Assembly (NCBI GenBank): GCA_947164985.1
Contig: CAMUYI010000008.1
Coordinates: forward strand, 26,045-90,044
Source: an uncultured Bacteroidales bacterium
GTDB taxonomy: Bacteria; Bacteroidota; Bacteroidia; Bacteroidales; Paludibacteraceae
DNA: 64,000 nt
Reading direction: 5' to 3'
This document shows positions 1 to 7,106 of the stretch, in pieces. The stretch's first letter is position 1, and each line of letters starts with the position of its first letter. The translations under genes were made by a program, and so were the position numbers. The notes under the pieces were generated by a model, which was given only the letters and a program-made list of their open reading frames with translations, was not told the DNA's origin and searched no databases.

Positions 1-1728
1 AAACCTCTCCAGCAGGACATCACCAACTACCGTGTACGGCTGGAGCAGATTCCACAACTCCGTCGTAACAAAAAGACAGAACTGGCTTCTCTGGAGAAGA
101 AAGAGAAAGAGGAACGGGACGCAAAAATAGCGGAATGCCAGACAGAACTTGATGCCGTTATATTGAATCATTCACAGGCAAAGGCTGATAAAGAAGCCAA
201 ACGTGCGCTGTGGGAAAAGGAGAAAAAGCAGATTAACGCTGCGTTTGACGCAAAAGGCAAAGAGTTGAAGAAACGTCTGGACGACTTGCGTGCGGAGCAG
301 GAGAAAGAGCTTACTGCGGAGCAAAGTCGTTATAATCAGCAGAAGAGCCAATATGAAACCGAACGTGACGCCGAGTTGAAAGGTCAAGGTGCCGATATTG
401 AAATCATCAACAAACAGGCCGCCGTGATAGCTGCTATTGATGAACAGTTGAAAAAGATAGATGCTCAACGTAAGACCGTTTTAGTATATATCCACGAAAA
501 GGAAGAACTCTTTGACAAGGAAGATACCATCAAGCAAGAGAAAAAGGGATTAGAGGATAATATGCAGAACTTGCAGAGCCAATTCAATGAGAAGATTCGG
601 CGTATTACCGGCCGTCTCAATGAATTGCAAGAGAAGCGGAATAAGTTAGATGCAAGTATCAAGTCGTGGAAAGAAGGACTTGAGCAATACAGAGTTGCTA
701 TCAAGGTGGAACATCTGCTATCCGACATGTATCTTCAGGAAGAGCGAAGCATCCAGACAGCTAAGACTTGTCAACTGATTATTTCTGAGTTGAGAGGTGC
801 TCTCCAAGCCAAGAACGGCAAGCAGAACGATTTGAAATCAAAAGTACGTGCGTTCAATGGTCACTTCAATGCGGATAATATCTTCCATTTCAATACAACT
901 CCATTTGACGACCGCGATTATATAGACATCGCTTTGAGTTTGTCTGAGTTTGTAGAGAAAGACAAAATTGAAGAGTATAGAAAGCGTACAAGTGAACACT
1001 ATCAAAGTATATTGCAAGCTGTGTCGCGTGAGGTGGGTAATTTGCTGACGCATCAGTCTGAGATAGAAAAAGTTATTCGTGAAATCAATAGAGATTTTGT
1101 AGAGCGTAATTTTGCAGGTGTTATCAAGAGCATTGAACTTCGGACAGAGCAATCGGATGATAGCATGATGCGCTTATTGCAGAAAATCAAAGACTTTACG
1201 GACGAACAAGACTTCAACCTTGGCGCATCGAACTTATTCTCTGCGGGGAATAAAGACGATGTTAATCGGAAAGCGGTGGACTACCTGTTGCGCTTTATGA
1301 AGCAGTTACAAAAAGAGCCAAATAAACAGCAGTTGACGTTATCAGATACTTTCAACCTACAGTTTAGAGTAAAAGAGAATGACCAAGACACCGGATGGGT
1401 TGAGCGTATCAATAACGTCGGATCTGATGGAACAGATATTCTTGTAAAAGCAATGATAAACATCATGTTAATCAATGTCTTCAAGAAGAATGCCTCTCGT
1501 AATCGTAATCAAGAGTTTATTATTCATTGTATGATGGATGAGATAGGTAAGTTGCATTCTACCAACATACGTGGCATTCTGCAATTTGCAAATCAACGCA
1601 ATATCTATCTCATCAATTCATCTCCAGAGTCGAACAACTCATATGATTACAAGTACACCTATATGCTTGATAAAAACGAGAAGTCAGAGACAAAGGTACA
1701 CCGTTTGCTTAAACATATTACAGAATGA
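1..1728 (+). CDS. SMC/MukB-like ATPase (JetC-type), C-terminal part, cut by window edge
   Basis: The frame is open from base 1, so this is the C-terminal 575 residues of a larger protein. The TTG at 163 is internal. The first half is charged heptad-like coiled coil rich in K, E and Q. The C-terminal third is an ABC/SMC-type head: a signature-like NNVGSDGTD near 1410-1435 and a Walker B-like IIHCMMDEIGKLH near 1520-1560, followed by a switch-like stretch ending INSSPES. The Walker A half must lie outside the window. The protein overlaps the JetD-like gene by 4 bp (ATGA), the order seen in Wadjet/MksBEFG plasmid-defence systems, where the SMC-like subunit precedes the Toprim nuclease. The family call (MukB/JetC or DUF3584-like) is an inference from coiled coil, head and partner. 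Confidence 0.72.
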   Translation, partial: KPLQQDITNYRVRLEQIPQLRRNKKTELASLEKKEKEERDAKIAECQTELDAVILNHSQAKADKEAKRALWEKEKKQINAAFDAKGKELKKRLDDLRAEQEKELTAEQSRYNQQKSQYETERDAELKGQGADIEIINKQAAVIAAIDEQLKKIDAQRKTVLVYIHEKEELFDKEDTIKQEKKGLEDNMQNLQSQFNEKIRRITGRLNELQEKRNKLDASIKSWKEGLEQYRVAIKVEHLLSDMYLQEERSIQTAKTCQLIISELRGALQAKNGKQNDLKSKVRAFNGHFNADNIFHFNTTPFDDRDYIDIALSLSEFVEKDKIEEYRKRTSEHYQSILQAVSREVGNLLTHQSEIEKVIREINRDFVERNFAGVIKSIELRTEQSDDSMMRLLQKIKDFTDEQDFNLGASNLFSAGNKDDVNRKAVDYLLRFMKQLQKEPNKQQLTLSDTFNLQFRVKENDQDTGWVERINNVGSDGTDILVKAMINIMLINVFKKNASRNRNQEFIIHCMMDEIGKLHSTNIRGILQFANQRNIYLINSSPESNNSYDYKYTYMLDKNEKSETKVHRLLKHITE

Positions 1729-2582
1729 GTCTGACGCTGAAACAAATACGCAATTTGCAAACTTTGTTAAGAGGCGAAACTCTTGCATGGTCGGCAATAA
1801 ATAGCGAGTTGCTGCAATTGCTCATTGACGAACAATTGGTGACTGTCAAGACCCATCGTATCCGCAAGACGATTTACGCTCATGATGCGACTAATCTGCA
1901 AATGTTTTTAGAGCATCATTTTGAAGAACTACGCGGTTTCGATTGGAGCAATGACGATATTTCCATAGCCTCTTCACGAGCTGAACTTGCGGCTGATTCG
2001 GGGAATTCCAAATCTGTCATGCTCCGTTCTTGTCCTGGATTTATGGTGAATAGTATCGAGCCTATTCCTGCAAAATTAGGAGATAAAAAGATTATTATAA
2101 CACCTGATGAGGGGACGATGTTGTTTGTTGCTGATTGGGAGCATTTTTCTATTCCTAACAATGTGTTGGTCGTTGGTGTAGAAAATATGGAAAACTTCCG
2201 TCGTATTAGAGAACAAAGACAGTTATTCCCTGCAAATCAACCATTGCTCTTTGTCTCTCGCTATCCTCAATCGACAGACTTGCGTCAATGGCTTATACAA
2301 ATACCCAATATGTATCTGCATTTCGGAGACTTCGATTTAGCAGGAATACACATCTATGAATCTGAGTTTTACAGATATCTTGGCGCGCGTGCATCATTTT
2401 TCATCCCTGATGATATAGAGTTTCGCATTGCCAACGGCAGTTTAGAACGATACAACGCCCAATATGTCAAATTTAAAAATTACAAGCCACATGATAATAA
2501 ACTCTTTCCATTGTTCGAAATAATAAATCGCTATCATCGCTGTTACGATCAGGAGGGATATATTGAGAGACATTATAGTTAA
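1725..2582 (+). CDS. JetD-like Toprim-domain protein (Wadjet-type nuclease subunit)
   Basis: 285 residues, starting at the ATG of an ATGA overlap with the ATPase gene. The C-terminal half has the two acidic motifs of a Toprim fold as arranged in JetD/DUF2220 and topoisomerase VI A: a Glu in VGVENMENF (residues ~145-153) and a DxD in HFGDFDLAGIHIY (~204-216). JetD is the subunit that cuts circular plasmid DNA loaded by the SMC-like complex. It is shorter than typical JetD (often near 380-400 residues), and the N-terminal part is not one I recognise. The last ~80 residues have no obvious motif. Co-translation with an SMC-like ATPase is the strongest context. It could instead belong to a separate Toprim family that accompanies DUF3584-like ATPases. 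Confidence 0.68.
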   Translation: MSLTLKQIRNLQTLLRGETLAWSAINSELLQLLIDEQLVTVKTHRIRKTIYAHDATNLQMFLEHHFEELRGFDWSNDDISIASSRAELAADSGNSKSVMLRSCPGFMVNSIEPIPAKLGDKKIIITPDEGTMLFVADWEHFSIPNNVLVVGVENMENFRRIREQRQLFPANQPLLFVSRYPQSTDLRQWLIQIPNMYLHFGDFDLAGIHIYESEFYRYLGARASFFIPDDIEFRIANGSLERYNAQYVKFKNYKPHDNKLFPLFEIINRYHRCYDQEGYIERHYS

Positions 2583-2697
2583 AATATACTAATCCCAAGT
2601 CCGCAAAAAAAATGAAAAAAAGTTGCTTTTGAGGTGATAGATTCGGGCTCTTTTTTGACTTATATATGGAGGGGTATATAAACTATAACTAATTAAC

Positions 2698-2766
2698 CAT
2701 GTCTTGTCTGCATAATAAATGGAGCGGGCAACGGCATTGCCCTGAAAAAAAGAAGAAAAAGGAATA
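2698..2766 (+). other. 22-codon ORF resembling the start of the 3866 gene
   Basis: ATG at 2698 opens a 22-codon frame reading MSCLHNKWSGQRHCPE followed by lysines. Its DNA start (taaccatgtcttgtctgcataa) resembles the start of the Cys-rich gene at 3866 (taaccatgtcctgtccacataa) in about 19 of 22 positions. The two starts flank the transposase-like gene. It may be a degenerate copy of the Cys-rich leader, or it may be non-coding. The surrounding gap (2583-2798) otherwise shows only an AT-rich stretch and a short GGGCAA/TTGCCC hairpin near 2727-2743. Confidence 0.2.
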
Positions 2767-2798
2767 AGCAAAACGAAACACAAAAAGGAAGAATAGAC

Positions 2799-3863
2799 AT
2801 GGCAGATCACGACACATGGCATTGGCAGGAACCCGGAACGGCATGGAAAGGCGCCGGACTATACCATATCACGATGACGATTCCGTCGCGTGAGCCGTTG
2901 TTGGGTGAGCTTTGCATTCCCGATAATGACCCTAAGCAAGCACATATAAAGCGGACGGAATTAGGAGACACCTTGGTGGATTGCCTTTTGAGCATTCCAA
3001 GGTATCATCCAAATGTTGAGATCTTGCATTTCAGCCTCATGCCCGATCACCTTCACGCGGTAATCTATGTGACGCGGGAGATGTCTGAGGGCATCGCCTC
3101 TGTAGTGCGCGGCTTTTGGCAGGCCGCGAAGAAACTGGGGCGTGCTTCTTCTTTTGCCCCGAATGCCATTCGGGAGAACTACCAAGAAGGGGTAAATATC
3201 CTCCGTGATCAATTAGGCGATGCAGCGTATTATCAACTCCCGCCTATCTTTACCGAGATGCCCTTCATCCGTCCGATGGGACATCGGGATCAACTCCCCA
3301 CAACCATCCGTTATATAGATATGAACCCCCAGCGGTTAGCTACGAAGAAACTCATGCCGGGTTTCTTCCGCGTGCAAGAGGATATAGAGATAGCCGGACG
3401 GAAGTACCGCGGCATCGGTAATGCCAAGCTGCTGCAAGCCGCCCGATTTGCGCCCGTGCATGTCCGCCGGACGATGATAGACGAAGCGATGCACGGCGAT
3501 AACAAGCGGCTACGCGATTATATGAACGGCTGTGTAGTAGCGGCACGTCAGGGAACGGTGATGGTATCGCCGTTCATCTCCGACAAAGAGAAAGAGGTGA
3601 TGATCGTTCTGCTCGCAGAGGAGCATCCCATCATCTACATCGCGGATAATGGTTTTCGGGATTATTACAAGCCCAGCGACGGTTTGTTTGATGCCGTTGC
3701 CGCCGGTCGCGTCCTTATCCTCAGCCCATGGGAGTACGATCCCTCCAAACGCCATGTCACCCGCCCCGAATGCGTCGCCATGAACCAGATGGCAGAAGAG
3801 ATATGCTCTTTGTCCATCGTTCCCGAATCCGATTCGGGACAAAACAAATCTAATGAATACTAA
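2799..3863 (+). CDS. Y1/RAYT-type transposase-like protein with C-terminal Rossmann-like domain
   Basis: 354 residues. Residues 1-200 match the IS200/REP-associated tyrosine transposase fold: a HUH motif in LMPDHLHAVIYV (~82-93) and a candidate nucleophile Tyr in TIRYIDMNPQR (~169-179). The RAYT role is single-strand nicking and joining at REP-type hairpins. Residues ~230-340 are an unusual extra domain (VSPFISDKEKEVM, IIYIADNGF, RVLILSPW, then a RPECVAMNQMAEEI helix) whose order resembles the Rossmann core of DprA/LOG proteins; that link is my inference. The ATG has an AAGGAAG stretch 9 bp upstream. The next gene starts 2 bp after the stop. No terminal repeats or target duplication were identified, so it may be a domesticated gene. 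Confidence 0.7.
   Translation: MADHDTWHWQEPGTAWKGAGLYHITMTIPSREPLLGELCIPDNDPKQAHIKRTELGDTLVDCLLSIPRYHPNVEILHFSLMPDHLHAVIYVTREMSEGIASVVRGFWQAAKKLGRASSFAPNAIRENYQEGVNILRDQLGDAAYYQLPPIFTEMPFIRPMGHRDQLPTTIRYIDMNPQRLATKKLMPGFFRVQEDIEIAGRKYRGIGNAKLLQAARFAPVHVRRTMIDEAMHGDNKRLRDYMNGCVVAARQGTVMVSPFISDKEKEVMIVLLAEEHPIIYIADNGFRDYYKPSDGLFDAVAAGRVLILSPWEYDPSKRHVTRPECVAMNQMAEEICSLSIVPESDSGQNKSNEY
3821..3839. repeat. Perfect 9-bp inverted repeat in the 3' end of the transposase-like gene
   Basis: TCCCGAATC and GATTCGGGA flank a single base, forming a strong hairpin inside the last codons of the gene (encoding PESDSG). A half copy (GATTCGGG) lies upstream of the gene at about 2641-2648. It might act as a RAYT target hairpin, or merely be a transcription pause. 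Confidence 0.5.
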
Positions 3864-3865
3864 CC

Positions 3866-4180
3866 ATGTCCTGTCCACATAACCCCATAGATTGTCCCTG
3901 TACAAAAGAAGGATGTCCCCGTCACGGCATCTGTTGTGCCGTTTGTGGGCACAATAAGGCGTTTGATGAGAACTGCCTAAAGGCTGTGTTCCGTGCGTAT
4001 GAGATTGCTTATCCGGACTATGAGTTTGAATGTACCTTGCTCCGTTCTCGCAAGGTGTGGCCGGAAGGACATCATAACTTGGATATCATCGCCGGCTATT
4101 GCGGCTACGAAATGACGAACCACCACCATGCCCTCGCCGATGCCGAGGCATGTGCAATAATTGCAAAGCAAATATTATGA
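3866..4180 (+). CDS. Cys-rich zinc-binding module joined to truncated DnaQ-type exonuclease
   Basis: 104 residues. The first ~30 carry eight Cys/His positions (MSCPHNPIDCPCTKEGCPRH, then GICCAVC) and look like a small zinc-binding domain. From residue ~33 the sequence reads as the second half of a DEDDh 3'-5' exonuclease: GHNKAFDENCL fits the ExoII motif (HNxxFD) and HHALADAEACA fits ExoIII. The ExoI half with its DxE metal ligands is absent, so catalysis is unlikely unless another subunit supplies it. The start lies 2 bp after the transposase-like stop. This could be an in-frame deletion product or a real binding domain. No frameshifted ExoI half was found upstream. Confidence 0.6.
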   Translation: MSCPHNPIDCPCTKEGCPRHGICCAVCGHNKAFDENCLKAVFRAYEIAYPDYEFECTLLRSRKVWPEGHHNLDIIAGYCGYEMTNHHHALADAEACAIIAKQIL

Positions 4181-4192
4181 GAGGATATTGAT

Positions 4193-4708
4193 ATGGCACA
4201 AAAAATACAGAAAACGAATGTGTGTCGATTGCTCGATGCGGCAGGGATTGCGTATGAGTTGATTGAGTACGAGGTGGATGAGTCCGATCTGAGTGCTACG
4301 CACGTGGCGGAACAGTTAGGCGAAGATGTGGATGCCGTATTCAAGACCATCGTACTGGAAGGCGACAAGGTTAAGCATTTTGTCTGTGTCGTGCCGGGTG
4401 CATGTGAGGTGGACTTGAAGAAAGCGGCTCGTGCCAGTGGCAATAAGTCCTGCAAACCGATTCCGCAGAAGGAACTGCTACCGCTCACCGGTTACATCCG
4501 TGGCGGCTGTTGTCCGATAGGGATGCATGGCAAAGCCGATCGTGCGAGCTCGCGAGGTAAGACGAAGCCGTTTCCATCGTATATCGACGAGACGTGTCTG
4601 CTGCATGAGAAGATTTACGTCTCTGCCGGTCAGCGCGGTATGCAGCTCCGCCTCGCGCCGCAAGATCTGATAAACTATGTACCATTAGAAGTAAGTGATT
4701 TGATATGA
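4193..4708 (+). CDS. ybaK: YbaK/EbsC-family Cys-tRNA(Pro) deacylase
   Basis: 171 residues with the YbaK order: N-terminal KTNVCRLLDAAGI, DAVFKTIVLEGD, the conserved Lys region DLKKAARASGNKS, then GYIRGGCCPIGMHG and IYVSAGQRGMQL. These enzymes hydrolyse Cys mischarged on tRNA-Pro in the cytoplasm. Family members normally read GGCSPIG-M-K-K-FPTYID; here about 12 extra residues (HGKADRASSRGKT) sit at that loop, encoded by DNA with a perfect palindrome at 4544-4553, which suggests insertion of a small palindromic element that kept the frame. The gene follows the Cys-rich gene by 12 bp. Confidence 0.88.
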   Translation: MAQKIQKTNVCRLLDAAGIAYELIEYEVDESDLSATHVAEQLGEDVDAVFKTIVLEGDKVKHFVCVVPGACEVDLKKAARASGNKSCKPIPQKELLPLTGYIRGGCCPIGMHGKADRASSRGKTKPFPSYIDETCLLHEKIYVSAGQRGMQLRLAPQDLINYVPLEVSDLI

Positions 4709-4721
4709 AAAAATTGTAGCT

Positions 4722-5423
4722 ATGGAATTTAGACCAATGCCCAAAATCCGCGAAATAATAGCAGGCAAGAAATGCGTCATCTACGCAGACGAGCTACCGC
4801 AAGTGCTGCTCATTCAGCCGGTGGGTGAGCATGAGAATGCTACGTTGGATGCGGAGATAGAGGCAATCAAAGAGGCGGTTCAAGTGCCGTTTGTTTTTGC
4901 GGGCTTTGCGATAAGCGATTGGGAAGAAGAACTAACGCCGTGGCATGACCCAAATATCTCTCCGCGCAAATCGGTTGGCGACCATGTGTTTGAGACTTTG
5001 GGCTTTATTACGGAGCAACTGATGCCATACATATTTGAGCGTTATGGCAAGTTACCGGTTGTGTTAGGCGGATATTCTTTGGCAGGTTTATTTGCGCGTT
5101 GGGCAGTCTGTAAAGAGGAATGTTTCGATGCCGTTGCTGCCGCTTCTCCTTCGCTATGGATTGTGGCTTGGAAAGGTTTTTCTGATGCACATGAGGTGTA
5201 TGCACGCTATGTCTATCTCAGTCTTGGCGACCGAGAGGAAATCACGAAGAACAAAGCTATTGCACAGGTGGGTAATAACATCCGCTGGGAATATGATCAT
5301 CTGCAACGCGCAATAGGTTCCGACCATTGCACGCTTGTGTGGGAAAAAGGAGGTCATTTCGTCACTCCACATCTCCGCCTCGCACGTGGCTTTGCTTGGT
5401 GTATCAATTCGCTAATGAAATGA
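4722..5423 (+). CDS. Alpha/beta-hydrolase (putative esterase)
   Basis: 233 residues without a signal peptide, so probably cytoplasmic. The nucleophile elbow is LGGYSLAGLFARWA (Ser at ~126), the acid may be in YLSLGDREEI (~163-172), and the His in EKGGHFVTPH (~210-219) completes a plausible triad. This layout resembles the D/IroE-like esterase branch of alpha/beta hydrolases, but the substrate cannot be read from the sequence. It is the last gene of the same-strand accessory run and is followed by a terminator hairpin at 5441. Confidence 0.7.
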   Translation: MEFRPMPKIREIIAGKKCVIYADELPQVLLIQPVGEHENATLDAEIEAIKEAVQVPFVFAGFAISDWEEELTPWHDPNISPRKSVGDHVFETLGFITEQLMPYIFERYGKLPVVLGGYSLAGLFARWAVCKEECFDAVAAASPSLWIVAWKGFSDAHEVYARYVYLSLGDREEITKNKAIAQVGNNIRWEYDHLQRAIGSDHCTLVWEKGGHFVTPHLRLARGFAWCINSLMK

Positions 5424-5440
5424 AAAATATGTTTAAAAAC

Positions 5441-5478
5441 AAAAAGCGCTGGCACCATTACTGATGTCAGCACTTTTT
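5441..5478 (+). terminator. Rho-independent terminator after the esterase
   Basis: AAAAAGCGCTGGCA pairs with TGTCAGCACTTTTT (one mismatch, one G-T) around a 10-nt loop and ends in a T run, 17 bp after the esterase stop. Confidence 0.75.
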
Positions 5479-5556
5479 AAGTCATGAAAACTTTTTGACC
5501 CGATTTTGACACGGCCTTTTTGCGTCAATACCTCGCGAGGCCAGTATTTATCGGAC

Positions 5557-5577
5557 TTTGTTGCTCAACCAGGACTC
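5557..5577. repeat. 21-bp direct repeat of the tRNA-Gln 3' end (att-like)
   Basis: These 21 bases are identical to 5743-5763, which cover the last 17 bases of tRNA-Gln plus 4 flanking bases, in the same orientation. A displaced copy of a tRNA 3' end is the usual footprint of site-specific integration. Confidence 0.6.
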
Positions 5578-5641
5578 TTCGTCAGGAGTGGCTTGCTACG
5601 ACTGCATTACTGCGTAACTTGTATGGTAGCCGCACTCCTTT

Positions 5642-5674
5642 CTCTCCCCACAAATTGAAATTTGCGGGGACCCC
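5642..5674. repeat. 33-nt palindromic element, copy 1
   Basis: A stem-loop of CCCC-A-CAAATT/AATTTG-C-GGGG followed by ACCCC. It matches copy 2 (5887-5919) at 29 of 33 positions. Two of the four differences are paired (C-G here, A-T there), so the stem is conserved. The rest of 5579-5700 shows no gene. Confidence 0.6.
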
Positions 5675-5705
5675 GAAATGTGGGTCCGAGCCCATAGATT
5701 AAGAC

Positions 5706-5745
5706 AAAAAAAAGAACAACCACCAGTTGGTGATTGCTCTTTTTT
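5706..5745 (-). terminator. Terminator of tRNA-Gln (14-bp stem, possibly bidirectional)
   Basis: 5711-5724 pairs with 5729-5742 over 14 bp with a 4-nt loop. On the minus strand it ends in a run of T directly after the tRNA 3' end. The plus strand also ends in T residues. Confidence 0.8.
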
Positions 5746-5763
5746 GTTGCTCAACCAGGACTC
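5743..5763. repeat. 21-bp direct repeat overlapping the tRNA-Gln 3' end (partner of 5557-5577)
   Basis: Identical to 5557-5577. It spans the T-arm/acceptor 3' end of tRNA-Gln, the usual attB position for tRNA-targeting integrases. No integrase gene lies in the window. Confidence 0.6.
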
Positions 5764-5817
5764 GAACCCAGACAGACAGAACCAGAATCTGTAGTGCTAC
5801 CATTACACCATTGAGCA
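5747..5817 (-). tRNA. tRNA-Gln (anticodon CTG)
   Basis: Read on the minus strand, the 71-nt molecule has a 7-bp acceptor stem (TGCTCAA/TTGAGCA) with discriminator A, a D-arm with GGTGTAATGGTAGC, an anticodon stem ACAGA/TCTGT closing the loop TTCTGGT (anticodon CTG, Gln), and a T-arm with GGTTCGAGTCC. No CCA is encoded. It has its own upstream promoter (5960-5991) and a downstream terminator (5706-5745). Confidence 0.95.
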
Positions 5818-5886
5818 TCGCGTTCGGCAACAAGGTTGCAAAGGTTAATACCGCTCCGCTAAATTAACGGGCAACTTGTGCCTCCG

Positions 5887-5919
5887 CTCTCCCCAAAAAT
5901 TAAAATTTTCGGGGGCCCC
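5887..5919. repeat. 33-nt palindromic element, copy 2
   Basis: CCCC-A-AAAATT/AATTTT-C-GGGG stem followed by GCCCC, 29/33 identical to copy 1 with a compensatory pair change. It lies between the tRNA-Gln promoter and the tRNA, so it should be in the precursor transcript. Confidence 0.6.
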
Positions 5920-5959
5920 ATTTTTACGTGAGGCGCTAATGATTTTTCAAAAGCGGGTG

Positions 5960-5991
5960 CAAAAGTACTGCTTTTTTATGACATGTGCAAA
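5960..5991 (-). promoter_or_regulatory. Bacteroidota-type promoter for tRNA-Gln
   Basis: On the minus strand: TTTG (5991-5988), a 20-bp spacer, then TACTTTTG (5967-5960). It points at tRNA-Gln about 140 bp away. Confidence 0.7.
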
Positions 5992-6036
5992 TTTTTTTGA
6001 AAAAAAATGCCAGAAAAATGATTTTTTATGCTTTTA

Positions 6037-6068
6037 TTTGCATATATCCAGATTTTTTAGTAACTTTG
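6037..6068 (+). promoter_or_regulatory. Bacteroidota-type promoter upstream of nrnA
   Basis: TTTG (6037-6040), 20-bp spacer, TAACTTTG (6061-6068), 42 bp before the nrnA ATG. This places the promoter inside the longer open frame and supports the 6111 start. Confidence 0.75.
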
Positions 6069-6110
6069 CAGCGGTTTTTGTGCGTACATATACACGCATA
6101 CGCTACACAT

Positions 6111-7106
6111 ATGAAAAATTATATAGAAAAAGCGAATCATATTGTAATCTTCACCCACGTGGCTCCCGACGGCGATGCGATGGGTTCAAGTTTGGCGCTC
6201 AAACACTGGATCGGCAAAAAGGCGACCGTCATCGTGCCGAATGCTTTTCCGGCATTCTTCAACTGGATGCCCGGAGCGGATCAGATTCTCATCTATGAGA
6301 AAGAAGCCGCTAAATGCGATCCGTTGATTGCCGAAGCGGACCTGTTTATCTGCACCGACTTCAATGACCCGAAGCGTATCGGTCCGATGGGCGAGAAGAT
6401 GCTGGCGAACTCCTGTCCTAAGATCTTGATCGACCATCATCTCAATCCGATGGATTTTGCCGATGAGGTACACTCCCATCCGGAAGTTTCGTCGAGTTGC
6501 GAGATCGTGTATCGGCTGCTAACGGATGAAGGCCTTCAGCCATCAGTTATCAGCCATCAGATTGCGACCTGTATTTATACGGGTCTGATGACCGATACAG
6601 GTAATTTCAGTTATAACTCTTCCGCGCCGGAGATTTATGAGATTATAGCCGATCTTATACGCGCGGGCGTACACAAAGATGAGATCTACAACGCGGTCTT
6701 CAATCAGTACTCCACCGATCGCATGCGCCTGACCGGGTACGCGTTGTATCGCAAGATGCGCATCTTCCCGGAGTACCATTTGGCCTTGATCACGCTGTCT
6801 GCCGATGAGTTGGACCAGTATCATTACCAACCGGGGGACTGCGAAGGGTTGGTCAACATGCCGCTACAGATAGCGGACGTACACTACTCCGTTTTTATGC
6901 GCGAAGAGCGTGCCAAACCCGGTACCCCGAAGTCGCGTATCCGTATCTCTTTCCGTTCGCAGGGCGACCGACCGGTGAACATTTGGGCGAATGAGGTTTT
7001 CCACGGAGGCGGTCATGCAAATGCATCCGGCGGTGAACTATTCGGTAGTCTTAACTACGCCGTCAAACTATTTGAAGAATCATACAAAAAATATATCAAG
7101 AAATGA
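6111..7106 (+). CDS. nrnA: DHH/DHHA1 phosphoesterase NrnA (oligoribonuclease / pAp phosphatase)
   Basis: 331 residues from ATG 6111, chosen because the promoter at 6037-6068 would lie inside any longer reading. DHH-domain metal-binding motifs are clear: HVAPDGDAMGSSLAL, ICTDFNDPKRIG, LIDHHLNP and the GLMTDTGNF block. The C-terminal DHHA1 domain has the FHGGGHANASGGE motif. NrnA degrades short RNA oligomers and 3'-phosphoadenosine 5'-phosphate in the cytoplasm. It overlaps the next gene by 4 bp. Confidence 0.92.
   Translation: MKNYIEKANHIVIFTHVAPDGDAMGSSLALKHWIGKKATVIVPNAFPAFFNWMPGADQILIYEKEAAKCDPLIAEADLFICTDFNDPKRIGPMGEKMLANSCPKILIDHHLNPMDFADEVHSHPEVSSSCEIVYRLLTDEGLQPSVISHQIATCIYTGLMTDTGNFSYNSSAPEIYEIIADLIRAGVHKDEIYNAVFNQYSTDRMRLTGYALYRKMRIFPEYHLALITLSADELDQYHYQPGDCEGLVNMPLQIADVHYSVFMREERAKPGTPKSRIRISFRSQGDRPVNIWANEVFHGGGHANASGGELFGSLNYAVKLFEESYKKYIKK

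Noticed and set aside
2583..2798. Insertion-sequence ends around the transposase-like gene
   Set aside because: No inverted terminal repeats or target duplications were found; only weak flank similarity.
5520..5702. A 60-codon open frame left of tRNA-Gln
   Set aside because: It covers the tRNA 3'-end duplicate and a palindromic repeat, with no promoter, start context or protein-like composition.
5985..6110. N-terminal extension of NrnA from 5985
   Set aside because: It contains the promoter (6037-6068), and the family starts near ATG 6111.
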